Positions 34,048 through 44,464 are shown, counted from the stretch's first letter. The stretch is 64,000 nt of DNA from Candidatus Poseidoniaceae archaeon (GCA_938084675.1 CALKGM010000016.1:1-64000); one strand, 5' to 3'. Notes: generated from the sequence alone by a model not told the origin. A program made the numbers and translations.

Positions 34048-37000
34048 ATGGCTAAGAATGACGATTCTCCCCCTCTTTCCAATGGAGGTAAATCCAGCGG
34101 TGAAAAGATGCGAAATTTGCGCAATCAAGTCGTAGGTCAACTCAAAACCATGGATTCCAAACGTGGCATAGACGCCGTTCTTGATGCTCCTAAGAGAATG
34201 AAACGTGAATGGCAGAAATCAGGAGCAACCGGTGCAATCACTCGCTTCCCTATTCCAACTGTTCTCGTATTTTTACTACTGACCGTTTATTTTGTTACGC
34301 AATCAGGTTTTCTCGATGACACACGCTTCGATGATGACCCGAACAACCCTGCACTGAATGTTAACGGAGATATGGAAGTTTACCTTCCCGAGGGCAGTCA
34401 GGTGGCTGAATTACTGGGTAAGGTGGAAGAAGATTGGTCCACCAATGTCATGGTTGTTTACATTGAGTCAGATAACCAAAACATCACCGATCGAAGAATT
34501 TTACAGGAAATCAGTTATGTTGAAACTATCTTGAATCCGTATCTTTCGGATGATTCCGATGACGTTATTTACATTCTTTCGCTTTCAACCGTTCTAAAGG
34601 AAGTCAATTCCAGTGCTCCGAGAATTCGTGAAGCGCTGGTAACCGAAGCCGGAAACTTAGGTTGTGCAACTGGGCAAGAGGACTGCGCAACGGCTGGGTT
34701 GGCCGAACAACTCAATGATGCTCTTGAACTCACTGACGAACAACTGGGCGGATCTTACGAAATACCAAGTCAAACCACGATTGACCTTGTAGTTGAAGAG
34801 ATGTATGAGGAAGACGGCTCTCCAAGCTCAGGATTGAACAAACTCGCACGAGACATCACCGGTGGAGCAAATGGAACACAGGATGGATTGCTTGATAGGG
34901 CGATTATGGCCATTGCAGTTACAGAGGAACGGCCAGCAAAGGACATTATCGCAGACACTCAATTTATTCTTGATAATATCTCATCAAAAGACCGTCCTTG
35001 TTTGTTTGCAGACGATGGAACTCCGGCAGACAACAGCCTTTGCAATTGGGATGACCTCGGCCTCTCTATGGTATTGACAGGACCAGTCCCTATCACCAAT
35101 GCCGTGACGGAATTCTCATTCCGTTTGTTTTGGGAAATTTTCCCGATGGCGGTCGTATTGGTTGCTATTGGTTTGTTTCTATTCCACTCTGACTTGTTGC
35201 AAGCAGGCTTGACGGGTATGCGTCCTATACAGGGATTGAAAGTTCTCATTATTGCGGGCTTGCCGACGTTATGTGCAGTCTTTTGGACGCTAGGTTTGAT
35301 TGGAGCGACGAATTATGAAGTCACGATGACAGTGATTATCGTAGGTCCCATTTTACTCGCGTTGGGGGTCTCTTACGGTCTCCACATTACCAATCGATAT
35401 GCGGAGGAAGAGGGTACTCGTTCCGAGAAAATGCAGGCCTCATTAAATTCAACTGGAAAGGCTGTATTTTTATCAGCGGTCACGACTGTGATAGGATTCA
35501 TATCCCTTGTATTTACGCCAATGGCTCCAATCCAAACCGTTGGTATTGCTCTTTCATTAGGGATTGTTATTGTGTACATTTTGACCATGTTTATGGTACC
35601 TAATCTTACATTAATTCTCGACCTTAAGAAACCTAAACATCCTCCTTTGAGAGCATTTGACGTTCTTGTTGAAGTTCCAGTGAAGTACAACAAAGGCGTC
35701 ATTGGAGTGTTCCTCTTGCTCATGCTCCTTTCAGCAACTGTTGGCCGAGCCAATGTCGAGGAGAACATTGACCTCCTTGGAATGGCCCCTGAGGGGGAAT
35801 CTCCTGTTGTCAAGATGAAACAATACAGCAAGGAGTTTGAAGCAGGTCAAGTCGGGATGGTTCTCATCAACGCCAACGTCAGCGGTGATATTCGGGACGG
35901 TGATCCTTCTAACGATGACCCTGCAGCGATGCTAAAGAAGATTGACAATCTTGAATCTAAACTGAATGGAATTGAAAATACCACTGCCGTTTCCGTTGTG
36001 TTTCTGATGAAATCATCCGGTGTTAAAGCAAGTGTTTCAGGCGAACAAGCGAACGCTTTTATTCAAGAGACACCGTGTATTGTCGCCCAAGAGCAGTGCG
36101 ATGATTTCAAGGATTTGTCAGAGGTCCTTCTCGGTAACCGTCTGTCAATAAATACCTCATTCTGGGACCTCTTGACGGACCCGAGTGAATACGGTCTTCC
36201 GGGGTCCCGTCAAACACAAATTTTCCTCTTGGATGTGTTCTATGCATCGCTTACCAAGGAAACACGTGAGATTTTCGTAAGTGAAGATTTCAGCCGTTCC
36301 CTTATCTATGTGGATATGCCGTTTATTCCAGTAGCAGACACGGCTCGTAGCGTTGAAGTTGTTAATCAAAACACAGATTCGTTCAGAGGTGATTTTGGTG
36401 AAACTGCAGAAGACCTTACTGGGGTTGCAGCAACTGCGATTGAAGTGAATAGATTAATCGTAGGCTCTCAATGGACATCTCTTGGTTTTGCTATCATTCT
36501 CACCCTCATTACACTCGCTATTGTCTTCCGTGATGTGAGATATTCCATATGGACGACGTCGCCCGTTATCGCCACGGTAGCATTGCAATGGCTCGTCATG
36601 TGGCGCATGGATGTTCCGTTATCGCTTGTAACGGTAATGATCGGTTCAATTCTTGTCGGCGTTGGTGTTGACTTTTCAATTCACATTGCGAATCGGATAC
36701 GTGAATTGGGCGGCGGTATTCAAGCCATACGTAGTGCTGCAGTAGGGACAGGAATGTCACTCTTTGAAGCAGCGGTGGTCACCTCATTGGGGATGTTTGC
36801 GGCCTATGACATTCCCATTCCGGAAATCCGACCGTTCATCACCGTCATTCTGATTCTTCTTTGGGTTGCTGCTGCAAGCGCTCTCATTCTCTTACCTGCG
36901 ATTTTTGTTACCCTGGAAAAGATGGGTATTGGTGCGGTTGGTGGTGCTAACGGTATGGCGAGGCGGCTCGGATTAGTTCAAGACGGAGCATATGTATTCG

Positions 37001-37050
37001 ATGACGTTATGGACGCATCCCTTATCGATGATGTCGTTGATGTCTGGTGA
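34048..37050 (+). CDS. RND/MMPL-superfamily exporter
   Basis: About 1000 residues. The layout is one helix, a large external loop, five helices, then a second helix/loop/five-helix half, the classical RND/MMPL duplication. Examples are FPIPTVLVFLLLTVYFVTQ (first helix), LILLALGVSYGLHITNRYAEEEG and GSILVGVGVDFSIHIANRIRE (equivalent membrane blocks with a shared 'GVxxxIHxxNR' pattern). Such proteins export lipids, sterols, hopanoid-like compounds or proteins using ion gradients; the substrate here is unknown. ATG 34048 is chosen because GAGGGGTGA lies 5 nt upstream; ATG 34012 is possible. It is 37 nt upstream of the EVE gene. Confidence 0.9.
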   Translation: MAKNDDSPPLSNGGKSSGEKMRNLRNQVVGQLKTMDSKRGIDAVLDAPKRMKREWQKSGATGAITRFPIPTVLVFLLLTVYFVTQSGFLDDTRFDDDPNNPALNVNGDMEVYLPEGSQVAELLGKVEEDWSTNVMVVYIESDNQNITDRRILQEISYVETILNPYLSDDSDDVIYILSLSTVLKEVNSSAPRIREALVTEAGNLGCATGQEDCATAGLAEQLNDALELTDEQLGGSYEIPSQTTIDLVVEEMYEEDGSPSSGLNKLARDITGGANGTQDGLLDRAIMAIAVTEERPAKDIIADTQFILDNISSKDRPCLFADDGTPADNSLCNWDDLGLSMVLTGPVPITNAVTEFSFRLFWEIFPMAVVLVAIGLFLFHSDLLQAGLTGMRPIQGLKVLIIAGLPTLCAVFWTLGLIGATNYEVTMTVIIVGPILLALGVSYGLHITNRYAEEEGTRSEKMQASLNSTGKAVFLSAVTTVIGFISLVFTPMAPIQTVGIALSLGIVIVYILTMFMVPNLTLILDLKKPKHPPLRAFDVLVEVPVKYNKGVIGVFLLLMLLSATVGRANVEENIDLLGMAPEGESPVVKMKQYSKEFEAGQVGMVLINANVSGDIRDGDPSNDDPAAMLKKIDNLESKLNGIENTTAVSVVFLMKSSGVKASVSGEQANAFIQETPCIVAQEQCDDFKDLSEVLLGNRLSINTSFWDLLTDPSEYGLPGSRQTQIFLLDVFYASLTKETREIFVSEDFSRSLIYVDMPFIPVADTARSVEVVNQNTDSFRGDFGETAEDLTGVAATAIEVNRLIVGSQWTSLGFAIILTLITLAIVFRDVRYSIWTTSPVIATVALQWLVMWRMDVPLSLVTVMIGSILVGVGVDFSIHIANRIRELGGGIQAIRSAAVGTGMSLFEAAVVTSLGMFAAYDIPIPEIRPFITVILILLWVAAASALILLPAIFVTLEKMGIGAVGGANGMARRLGLVQDGAYVFDDVMDASLIDDVVDVW

Positions 37051-37087
37051 GCGAGCAATCCATAGACCTCCTGTTCCACGGAATGTC

Positions 37088-37567
37088 ATGAACTACTGGC
37101 TGATGAAGTCCGAGCCTGATGTTTATCCCTTTGAACAACTCGTTAAAGACGGGAAAACCCATTGGGATGGTGTCCGTAATTATCAAGCACGAAACATGAT
37201 GAGAGATACGATGAAAGAGAATGATTTGGTTCTCTTCTACCATTCGAATACCAAACCTCCGCATGTTGCTGGAATCGCCAAAGTCGTGAACGAAGGGTAT
37301 CCCGATTTCACTTCATGGGATGCCGATGGGCATTATTTTGACCCTAAATCGACTCCTGAGAATCCCCGATGGTTTATGGTTGACCTTGCACCTGTTCATG
37401 GGTTTGAAACGATAGTTAGTCTACCGGATATGAAAGCGAATCCGAGACTGGATGGCATGCCACTACTGCGCAAAGGGCAGCGGTTATCGGTTCAGCCTGT
37501 TGATGAGCCTTATTTTGATGAAGTTCTCACCATGGCGGGAGTATCTCGATCCGAACTCAACGGATGA
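37088..37567 (+). CDS. EVE-domain protein
   Basis: 159 residues. The EVE fold is related to PUA/YTH domains that read modified bases or RNA. The start is MNYWLMKSEPD, followed by the characteristic WDGVRNYQARNMMRDTMKENDLVLFYHSN and VAGIAKVVNEGYPD, with the C-terminal SVQPVDEPYFDEVL. ATG 37088 was chosen over upstream in-frame starts, which overlap the exporter and give unconserved sequence. It could belong to a transcript with the aminotransferase 46 nt downstream. A role in RNA or modified-DNA reading is a family-level inference. Confidence 0.92.
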   Translation: MNYWLMKSEPDVYPFEQLVKDGKTHWDGVRNYQARNMMRDTMKENDLVLFYHSNTKPPHVAGIAKVVNEGYPDFTSWDADGHYFDPKSTPENPRWFMVDLAPVHGFETIVSLPDMKANPRLDGMPLLRKGQRLSVQPVDEPYFDEVLTMAGVSRSELNG

Positions 37568-37613
37568 ACACTGAAAGTTGAAAGAACGGAATCGTTTAGG
37601 AAGGTTGAGTCCC

Positions 37614-38825
37614 ATGTCCAACCAAGTGCCTGTATCAAAGCGAGCGGCCAATATTGAATATGCCATTCGCGACGTGGTGGTACCCGCAACCAAACTTGAA
37701 CAGGAAGGACATAGCATTCTAAAATTGAACATCGGTGATCCGATTGCATATCCAGGGCTGCCCACACCTCAACATATGGTAGATGCATATGCCCAAGCAC
37801 TTCACGAGGGTAGAAATGGATATTCTCCATCATACGGACTTCCTGAACTACGAGATGCGATTGCAATAGATGAACAAAAGAAGGGCTGGGATGCTCGTAG
37901 TGATGACATCTATGTCTGTCACGGCGTGACTGAGGCTCTACAGATTATTTTTGCAGCAGTTTTGGAAGAAGGGACAAAAGTGCTTGCTCCAGGTCCACAT
38001 TACCCGCCTTATATGGCCTACCCCCAAATGTATGGAGCGACCACCGTTGAGTACAAATTGCAGCACACAAACGGGTGGAATTTGGACTTTGACGATATCG
38101 AATCTAAAATGGATGATGATGTCCGATTGTTGGTCCTCATCAACCCAAACAATCCATGTGGAACGGTATCGGGTGCTGACGACATTGACCGTTTGATGTC
38201 CATTGCTGTAAATTATCCAAACTGCGTTATTGTCGCAGATGAAATTTACGACGGTCTAGATTTCACTGGACAACACGTCTCTGTTGCGAGCAGAAACACC
38301 GACCTCCCCGTTATCGTTCTCAACGGCGTCTCCAAAGTATACTACGCACCAGGTTGGCGTATTGGGTATATGGCCCTCCACGACCCCAAAGGCCGAATGA
38401 ACGACCTTCGTGATGGCTTAGAACGACTTCTTCGCTCTCGGCTGTGTGCCTCAACACCAGCCCAAATGGGGTATTTGGCTGGATTGACAGGTGATAAATC
38501 ATGGATGCTGAATTACCGCTTGAAGGTCGAGGCTCAACGGGATTATTGTATTCAGCGGATTGAATCCATTCAGGGTCTAGAAGTAGAATCACCCGGTGGC
38601 GCATTTTACATGTTTGTTCGTCTTACTGACCCGAAGTGGTCGGCTTCAGACAAAGACTTCGTCTTGGATTTACTGCACGAAGAACATGTTCTTCTCGTCC
38701 ATGGCAGTGGTTTTTCACCAAAACTAGGAAAAGGCCACTTCAGATTGGTTTATTTGCCCGAGATTGATGTGCTTCGCGAAGCTTTTGACCGTATTGAGCG
38801 TTTTTTGAAAAACTCACGAAATTAG
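37614..38825 (+). CDS. Class I/II PLP aminotransferase (alanine/aspartate type)
   Basis: About 403 residues. A fold-type I transaminase. PLP lysine is Lys241 in LNGVSKVYYAPGWRIGY. Conserved blocks: NIGDPIAYPGLPTP, NGYSPSYGLPELRDAI (substrate/PLP loop), INPNNPCGTV, VADEIYDGLDF and the C-terminal arginine region FRLVYLPE. The 'YAPGWRIG' variant and the order of motifs resemble AlaT-like alanine:2-oxoglutarate or AspC-like enzymes; the exact substrate cannot be called. ATG 37614 follows 'aaggttgag'. A short hairpin follows the stop codon. Confidence 0.9.
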   Translation: MSNQVPVSKRAANIEYAIRDVVVPATKLEQEGHSILKLNIGDPIAYPGLPTPQHMVDAYAQALHEGRNGYSPSYGLPELRDAIAIDEQKKGWDARSDDIYVCHGVTEALQIIFAAVLEEGTKVLAPGPHYPPYMAYPQMYGATTVEYKLQHTNGWNLDFDDIESKMDDDVRLLVLINPNNPCGTVSGADDIDRLMSIAVNYPNCVIVADEIYDGLDFTGQHVSVASRNTDLPVIVLNGVSKVYYAPGWRIGYMALHDPKGRMNDLRDGLERLLRSRLCASTPAQMGYLAGLTGDKSWMLNYRLKVEAQRDYCIQRIESIQGLEVESPGGAFYMFVRLTDPKWSASDKDFVLDLLHEEHVLLVHGSGFSPKLGKGHFRLVYLPEIDVLREAFDRIERFLKNSRN

Positions 38826-38840
38826 GATACTCGTAGCGGA

Positions 38841-38860
38841 AGAGTTGATGAGGCAACTCT
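38841..38860 (+). other. Hairpin between aminotransferase and membrane gene
   Basis: AGAGTTG-atgagg-CAACTCT, a perfect 7-bp stem with a 6-nt loop, lies 15 nt after the aminotransferase stop and 14 nt before the next start. No T-run follows, so it may stabilise the mRNA or act as a weak terminator. Confidence 0.3.
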
Positions 38861-38873
38861 CAACCCGTTAACT

Positions 38874-41800
38874 ATGAGAGGGCGCAGTTTTCAGATGAGT
38901 TGGGTCCTTTCGGTGGGACTTGCTTTTTTGTTCATTCCCCCAGCTTCTGCTGTTTCTGTTACTCAAACTGAAGGATTTTCCACTGGGTTGATTTGGCCAC
39001 TTTTAGCGGCCATTTCCGTTGCATTCCTTGTCCGACGATGGTTTATTCCACAACAACTCAAAAATCTTCAAGTCGCATTTGAGATTGATGATGACTTGTA
39101 TGAAGTTCACCGAATTACACGTACGTTGAAGGATTCACGACGCCTCCTCAAAGAAGGACTCGTCGGATATGGTGTTCTTCTGTATATGATGGGTTTGACG
39201 GGTGTGCTCCTCCTTATTGCAGAACTCCTGTTTGACCCTTCTAATTTTTACAAGGTAAATCTCTATGTTATCGGAGTTCTCATTCTCATTCCAGTTTTTA
39301 TCTCCCCTTGGGAAACCCTAAACGGACAGATTCTTGGTAGAAGGACGAGGGAAGTAAAATCTTCGAAAACAAATGACTTGATACGCAGAATCTTCACGAT
39401 GGCCCTCTTGGTTATTGTTACTCTTATCGTAGTTGTTTACGGATACAGTATCAACGGCTCCATCACACCAACATGGCTTGCATTTGCAATGTTGACTTTC
39501 ATGGCTCCCACCATTTTTGCATACGGCAGGATTATGGGGGCCTCTTGGAACATGCTCCTCATCAGTAAATGGAGAACATTTCGGGGCAGGGCGAATCCGA
39601 TTGACCCAATTATTCCATCCTTTGTCGGGCGTACATTTTCACTCATACTTGTCCTGTTCTTGCTTACCATGCCGGTCACCGCTCTAAATGGAATTGTTAC
39701 GGTGCTTCATATTATGATCAACAAGCCTGCAAACGCAGAAGAGGTATTGAATTATGGTGGTATCATTGGGCATTCAATATTCGTACGTATCGACTTGATT
39801 TCAGAAATTCTATTCCATTGGGAATTTATCAAAGCCCTCCCTCAATTCTTATCGCTTTACCTCACCATGAATATTGCAATTGTTGGGCTCGCCTTCATCT
39901 TTGAACTCACCCGTAACCTGATTCTTGGTGGGCAAACGTTTGGTGGCCTGTTTGGGGTTACTTTGGATACGCCTCGCGAAATCAGAACCGAAAAATCGGC
40001 GCAAGCTCGTCAATTGATATTCGCTTTCGCTGGTTTTTCAGGATATACAGTCCTGTTACTTGTCCTTGTATGTTACAAAGAATTCGGTTCCCTGATGCCC
40101 ATGACAACTTGGCTTGAAGGGAGAGGCTTTGATGAAGAAATGCGTCTACTCACCGTTTGGTTGTTTATTGCAGTCGGACAAGCAGTCTTTATGTTGACAT
40201 GGATTTTATCAATTATTCGCTTCGGCCCCCTCCGAAAACTTCGTTTTGACCTCAATCCCGATGAACGTCGTGAAGGTGCAGTGAAAGTTGAAGGTGGAGA
40301 CCGACTACAGTTGATGGTTGAAACCGCAGCCTACAACGAAGATATTGATTTATTGATTCGCGTTCAGACCCACGATTTCCCCGGTGACCAAGCATTGATT
40401 CGACAAGAGCAATCAAGAGCATCAATGTGGGAAAAAGCTCTACGTGGCCTCTGGCCACAGGCCATTGAAGAAAGCCGTAAACTTCTCGCTCAGGCCGGTG
40501 GAGATGATGATGAGGCGAGAATGATTATTGCGACCGGTTATATGGCGCTGAGGCGACTTGATGCTGCACGTGAGGCCTTACATGGTCTTCAACAGCCAGA
40601 AGGCTACGACGAACCTGAGCTCCTTTCATTCGTTTGTGAATGGCTCGACCCATGGAACGGAACGGTGACTGAGGATGACTTATGGGACTGGGAAAATAAT
40701 TCTGTCATTGACCACCTGCAAATGTTGCAGAATATGATGCGTTATTGGAATCCTCAACCAAAGGAACTGAGTATGCACAAAGACCGTGTGTCCCTCGTTG
40801 GTCAATTGTCAATGGTTGCCTTGTTACGTGCTCAAAGGAAATATGACGAAGCACTAGAATTATCCTTGAGCCTTGTTCGACAAGACCCGATTGGTGTGCG
40901 TCCTCGTATCGCAGTATCATTGTGTCTTTTGGATACAGGGGAGTGGCACGATGCCAAATCTGTCCTCGATGAACTCATCAAGAGCGACGCCAAAGACCCG
41001 AGAGTCATGGCCTTAGCTGTAATTTTTGGATACGGTAAGAAAGGAAAAGAACATCTTGAAGTCTCTCTCCTTCTTGATGATGAAAAGGATAAGAGGCGAT
41101 GGGTTGATGCTGCTCCTGTCAATGCTTTCGCTGGCTTGGCTGTCAAGGGTGGTTTGGATGAAGCGATTACTGCAAACGTGATGGTTGCAGCACACGAAGC
41201 TACACGCCACGTAATGCCGGCTCGATACTCTTCAAGCCCCCTTTCTATTATCTTCACGTTCTTTGTACTGGTCCCGCTTTGGTTCGTTCTCAGTATTCTT
41301 GCTTACCAAGAGGTCGGTAAGAACGAAGGCTCAGCCCTCCTTGTAGTATTGCTCTTTTTGCACTTTAGTTACAGGAGATTCATGAAGCAACAAGAGCATT
41401 TGATAAAGCATCGTGATCAACGAGGGATGATGAAATATGTCCGTAGAATGAAGCGATTCAAGGCTACACCAAATCAAAGCAACATCCCCATTGGAAATCA
41501 CCTGCTCCTGTCTGGTATTCTCGTATCCGTAAACGGAGTTGTATTGGACATTGGAATGCCTGCATGGTTGCAAGATAGGCTACCAAAAGAATCAGAAAAG
41601 AAAGTTAAGGGACGATTGAAACGGAGAGCAGTTTCAATGGCCAAAGGCCGCCCACCACGAGTCCAACCTCTTGGTAAGGCCTGGTGGCTTAAGCGTCCGA
41701 AAGAACATGATGAATCTGGTCCACTGCTGGAACGATTTATCGGTCCAGTCGCTTACCGTGGCCGTGCGAATTACATCAAGAAAAAGGGAGGCCCGTACCT

Positions 41801-41921
41801 CAATGCAGTCGCACAAGGTAAAGAGCAGGATTCCATCAGTGACAGAATCATTCCAAGGAACACCATTCGTAGCGAACACCGTCCCGGTGGCCCTCCAAAC
41901 CGACGGCCAGGGCAAATGTGA
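38874..41921 (+). CDS. Large membrane protein with internal TPR-like region
   Basis: 1015 residues. An N-terminal signal-like helix (SWVLSVGLAFLFIPPASA) is followed by about eight membrane helices in the first 460 residues. A soluble alpha-helical region of TPR-like repeats follows (about 480-790; phrases such as 'ALRRLDAAREALHGLQQPEG' and 'AQRKYDEALELSLSLVRQDP'). Two more membrane helices (about 790-835) and a basic, Arg/Lys-rich C-terminus follow. TPRs suggest a scaffold that gathers other proteins at the membrane. I recognise no family. It starts at ATG 38874 with no clear SD. It lies between an aminotransferase and glyA on the same strand. Confidence 0.75.
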   Translation: MRGRSFQMSWVLSVGLAFLFIPPASAVSVTQTEGFSTGLIWPLLAAISVAFLVRRWFIPQQLKNLQVAFEIDDDLYEVHRITRTLKDSRRLLKEGLVGYGVLLYMMGLTGVLLLIAELLFDPSNFYKVNLYVIGVLILIPVFISPWETLNGQILGRRTREVKSSKTNDLIRRIFTMALLVIVTLIVVVYGYSINGSITPTWLAFAMLTFMAPTIFAYGRIMGASWNMLLISKWRTFRGRANPIDPIIPSFVGRTFSLILVLFLLTMPVTALNGIVTVLHIMINKPANAEEVLNYGGIIGHSIFVRIDLISEILFHWEFIKALPQFLSLYLTMNIAIVGLAFIFELTRNLILGGQTFGGLFGVTLDTPREIRTEKSAQARQLIFAFAGFSGYTVLLLVLVCYKEFGSLMPMTTWLEGRGFDEEMRLLTVWLFIAVGQAVFMLTWILSIIRFGPLRKLRFDLNPDERREGAVKVEGGDRLQLMVETAAYNEDIDLLIRVQTHDFPGDQALIRQEQSRASMWEKALRGLWPQAIEESRKLLAQAGGDDDEARMIIATGYMALRRLDAAREALHGLQQPEGYDEPELLSFVCEWLDPWNGTVTEDDLWDWENNSVIDHLQMLQNMMRYWNPQPKELSMHKDRVSLVGQLSMVALLRAQRKYDEALELSLSLVRQDPIGVRPRIAVSLCLLDTGEWHDAKSVLDELIKSDAKDPRVMALAVIFGYGKKGKEHLEVSLLLDDEKDKRRWVDAAPVNAFAGLAVKGGLDEAITANVMVAAHEATRHVMPARYSSSPLSIIFTFFVLVPLWFVLSILAYQEVGKNEGSALLVVLLFLHFSYRRFMKQQEHLIKHRDQRGMMKYVRRMKRFKATPNQSNIPIGNHLLLSGILVSVNGVVLDIGMPAWLQDRLPKESEKKVKGRLKRRAVSMAKGRPPRVQPLGKAWWLKRPKEHDESGPLLERFIGPVAYRGRANYIKKKGGPYLNAVAQGKEQDSISDRIIPRNTIRSEHRPGGPPNRRPGQM

Positions 41922-41984
41922 GCGAGATATTTCTAATGTTCTCGTAGCAATCAATTCAAAGACCGTATTTACTGTGTCTTCATT

Positions 41985-43298
41985 ATGGGCAAATCTCAGG
42001 GTGCATGGACTCCTTCTGAAGAAAACTGGGCCAACGGGAAAACCGTCATGGATGCTGTAAAGTCGAGCGGGCGATTGTACCGAGATGGGTTGGGCATGAT
42101 TGCCTCTGAAAATATCGTATCTCCTATGGTTCAGGATATTGTTTCAAGTGACCTTCACGGCCGATATGCAGAAGGTCTTCCAGGGAAGCGTTACTATCAG
42201 GGTTGCGACGATTTTGACACCATTGAATCATTAGGTATTCGCTTGGCCAAATCTGTTTTTAATGCCCCATTTGCGAACATTCAATCCGTTTCCGGAACAG
42301 TAAGCAACATTGGCGCACTCAAAGCATTAGCTAAGCCTGGTGATGCAATTACTGCCGTTTCAACAGCTGACGGTGGCCACATTTCCCATGCGCGAATGGG
42401 TGCGGTTGGATTGCGAGATTTGAATTTAACAACATATCCATGGGATGAAGAGCGTATGGAGCCAGATGTTGATGCAGCATGCAAGGTGATTCGCGAGGTA
42501 AAACCGAAAATCGCTTTGTTTGGCCAGTCAGTTTTCCTATTCCCAACCCCGCTGAAGGAGATGGCTGATGCTGCCAAAGAAGTTGATGCCAAAGTAATGT
42601 ACGACGGTGCACACGTTCTTGGCCTGATTGCAGGGGGTGAATTCCAAGATCCACTCCGAGAAGGGGCCGACGTCATGACTGGTTCAAGTCACAAGACATT
42701 CCCTGGTCCTCAAGGGGGATTCTTGCTCTCCTCTTCAGAAGATGAGGTATTCCAGAAACGACTTAACAATGCTATGTTTCCAGGGGTTTGCTCATCGTAT
42801 CACCTTCACCATGTTGCTGGTAAAGTCATGGCCCTTTCTGAGTTCCAAGAATATGGGGCAGCATACGCAAAGGATACCGTTCAAAACGCGAAAGCATTTG
42901 CACAAGCTCTTGCCGCTGAAGGATTTGATGTCTTGGCTGAAAGTCGCGGCTACACTGCATCTCACCAAGTCCTGACGCGTCATGGAGGTACAGACTCTGG
43001 AGCCGGTGCTAAGGCGGCTCAGTTGCTAGAAGACGGTGGAATTGTGACAAACATGAACATGTTGCCCGGGGATACCAAAGCATTGACTCCGTCTGGATTG
43101 CGATTAGGGGTTCAAGAACTTACACGAGTTGGTTTTACTCCTGATGAAATGCAAGATGTGGCCCGGTTGTATGCCAGAATTCTAATTCACGGCGAGGATC
43201 CATCCAAGGTCCGAACCGACGTAAAAGAATTAAAATCTCAATTTCAAACCATTCGTTATTGCTATAATGAAGAAGGACGAAGCGGTTATCCACTTTGA
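41985..43298 (+). CDS. glyA: Serine hydroxymethyltransferase
   Basis: 437 residues. Interconverts serine and glycine using a folate or pterin C1 carrier. PLP lysine Lys237 lies in GSSHKTFPGPQGG (family HKT-RGPRGG-like). Also present are GMIASENIVSPMVQ, the GRYAEGLPGKRYYQG block, GTVSNIGALKAL and VMYDGAHVLGLIAGG. ATG 41985 lacks a visible SD and a TATA-like tatt lies about 25 nt upstream, so translation may be leaderless. A hypothetical gene follows with an SD after 11 nt. It complements SerA in the window: serine made there is the substrate here. Confidence 0.95.
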   Translation: MGKSQGAWTPSEENWANGKTVMDAVKSSGRLYRDGLGMIASENIVSPMVQDIVSSDLHGRYAEGLPGKRYYQGCDDFDTIESLGIRLAKSVFNAPFANIQSVSGTVSNIGALKALAKPGDAITAVSTADGGHISHARMGAVGLRDLNLTTYPWDEERMEPDVDAACKVIREVKPKIALFGQSVFLFPTPLKEMADAAKEVDAKVMYDGAHVLGLIAGGEFQDPLREGADVMTGSSHKTFPGPQGGFLLSSSEDEVFQKRLNNAMFPGVCSSYHLHHVAGKVMALSEFQEYGAAYAKDTVQNAKAFAQALAAEGFDVLAESRGYTASHQVLTRHGGTDSGAGAKAAQLLEDGGIVTNMNMLPGDTKALTPSGLRLGVQELTRVGFTPDEMQDVARLYARILIHGEDPSKVRTDVKELKSQFQTIRYCYNEEGRSGYPL

Positions 43299-43309
43299 GG
43301 TGCAGTTGA

Positions 43310-44353
43310 ATGATTGACGAAGCTTCTTCTCGTCATTCCGAATTTCTTCAAACTCAATTTGGAATAATCATCGAACCAAGTGGTGCTAAAGTTATCCTCT
43401 TCGGAGTCAATGAATTCAATGAATGGTGGAGTTCCTTTGAATCGTATTTTGAGGCTCCAATTGGTAGAAAATTGATTTATGCCGCGAGCGATGACGAGGA
43501 ACACCATTTAGGGACAGACACAACCTACGAGATTCCGAAGTGGTTCGGTAAAAAAACGGTTTTTCGAAGAATGAATCAGCGCTGGATTACCATGGGTTGG
43601 GGCGTAAACTCTCCTTTTGATGCTCGGATTCAATCGCCTTGTCACGATTTATTGGGTGCTGGTTTTGCTCTGGCACATTATGAACACCAAAACGGTAAGC
43701 GGTACCAAATGGAATGGAGACAACTCAATTCTGAATTTATTCAACTGGATTTCACAGAAAAGTTAGATGAGATTCCCCTCGCCCCCAAGGCTCTCATACC
43801 TGCTTGGGTGCTCAATCGAGAACATTCAGATGTCACTACGACCACCCTAGAACACGAACTTGACCTTCGTTCATTTGGGTTCTTCATGGGTCAAGAACGG
43901 GCTATGTTTCTACCAATTTCTGTATTTTATCGCCTTTATTATAGCATATTAGGCAGACCATTTCAAGCGGGATTGAAATGGTCCAACACCTTACATATTG
44001 AGGGTCTAGATCACTCCTCAACGTCCTTGATCGAGGCTCTTACTGAATCATCTGCACTAATGTTCAAGTCCTCTGATTATACGATCTTCGTTCAAACTCA
44101 ATCCGATTGGGAAGCTCACATAAAAACTCGGATATCGTCTCGCGGATTAGGCGCCGTAACAGTTGAAGAATTCGTCGCAGGATCATCCCCTTATGTCCGA
44201 ATGAGCCTTAATTCGCCACTACCTGGTTTAGCCCTTGGTTTACTTATTTCAATGTGGGAAAGAGCGCACGGGGCGCCCTGTACTACCGAAGTAATTTTTA
44301 ACCCTGAATCTGCGTTGATATACTTACATCCTCGCATGGTAGAATATATTTAG
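43310..44353 (+). CDS. Hypothetical protein after glyA
   Basis: 347 residues, soluble, no signal peptide. Mixed alpha/beta with aromatic-rich stretches (NEFNEWWSSFESYFEAP, ERAMFLPISVFYRLYYSILG). I recognise no motif or family. GAGGTG at the glyA stop is an SD for ATG 43310, so it is very likely co-translated with glyA. Its C-terminus HPRMVEYI is unremarkable. A role linked to C1 or glycine metabolism is only suggested by the neighbour. Confidence 0.65.
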   Translation: MIDEASSRHSEFLQTQFGIIIEPSGAKVILFGVNEFNEWWSSFESYFEAPIGRKLIYAASDDEEHHLGTDTTYEIPKWFGKKTVFRRMNQRWITMGWGVNSPFDARIQSPCHDLLGAGFALAHYEHQNGKRYQMEWRQLNSEFIQLDFTEKLDEIPLAPKALIPAWVLNREHSDVTTTTLEHELDLRSFGFFMGQERAMFLPISVFYRLYYSILGRPFQAGLKWSNTLHIEGLDHSSTSLIEALTESSALMFKSSDYTIFVQTQSDWEAHIKTRISSRGLGAVTVEEFVAGSSPYVRMSLNSPLPGLALGLLISMWERAHGAPCTTEVIFNPESALIYLHPRMVEYI

Positions 44354-44464
44354 AAAACCTAACGCACAGTCCTTTTGGCGTCCAGTTCTCTGCCCATCTT
44401 TGGTCAAGGACTATAACCGATACAGCGACTCGGAAGAGTTGCACAGATGTGCGGGGTATGTCAA

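Noticed and set aside
38841-38860. Hairpin considered as an intrinsic terminator
   Set aside because: No T-run follows and the next gene starts 14 nt later, so it was kept only as an unassigned hairpin.
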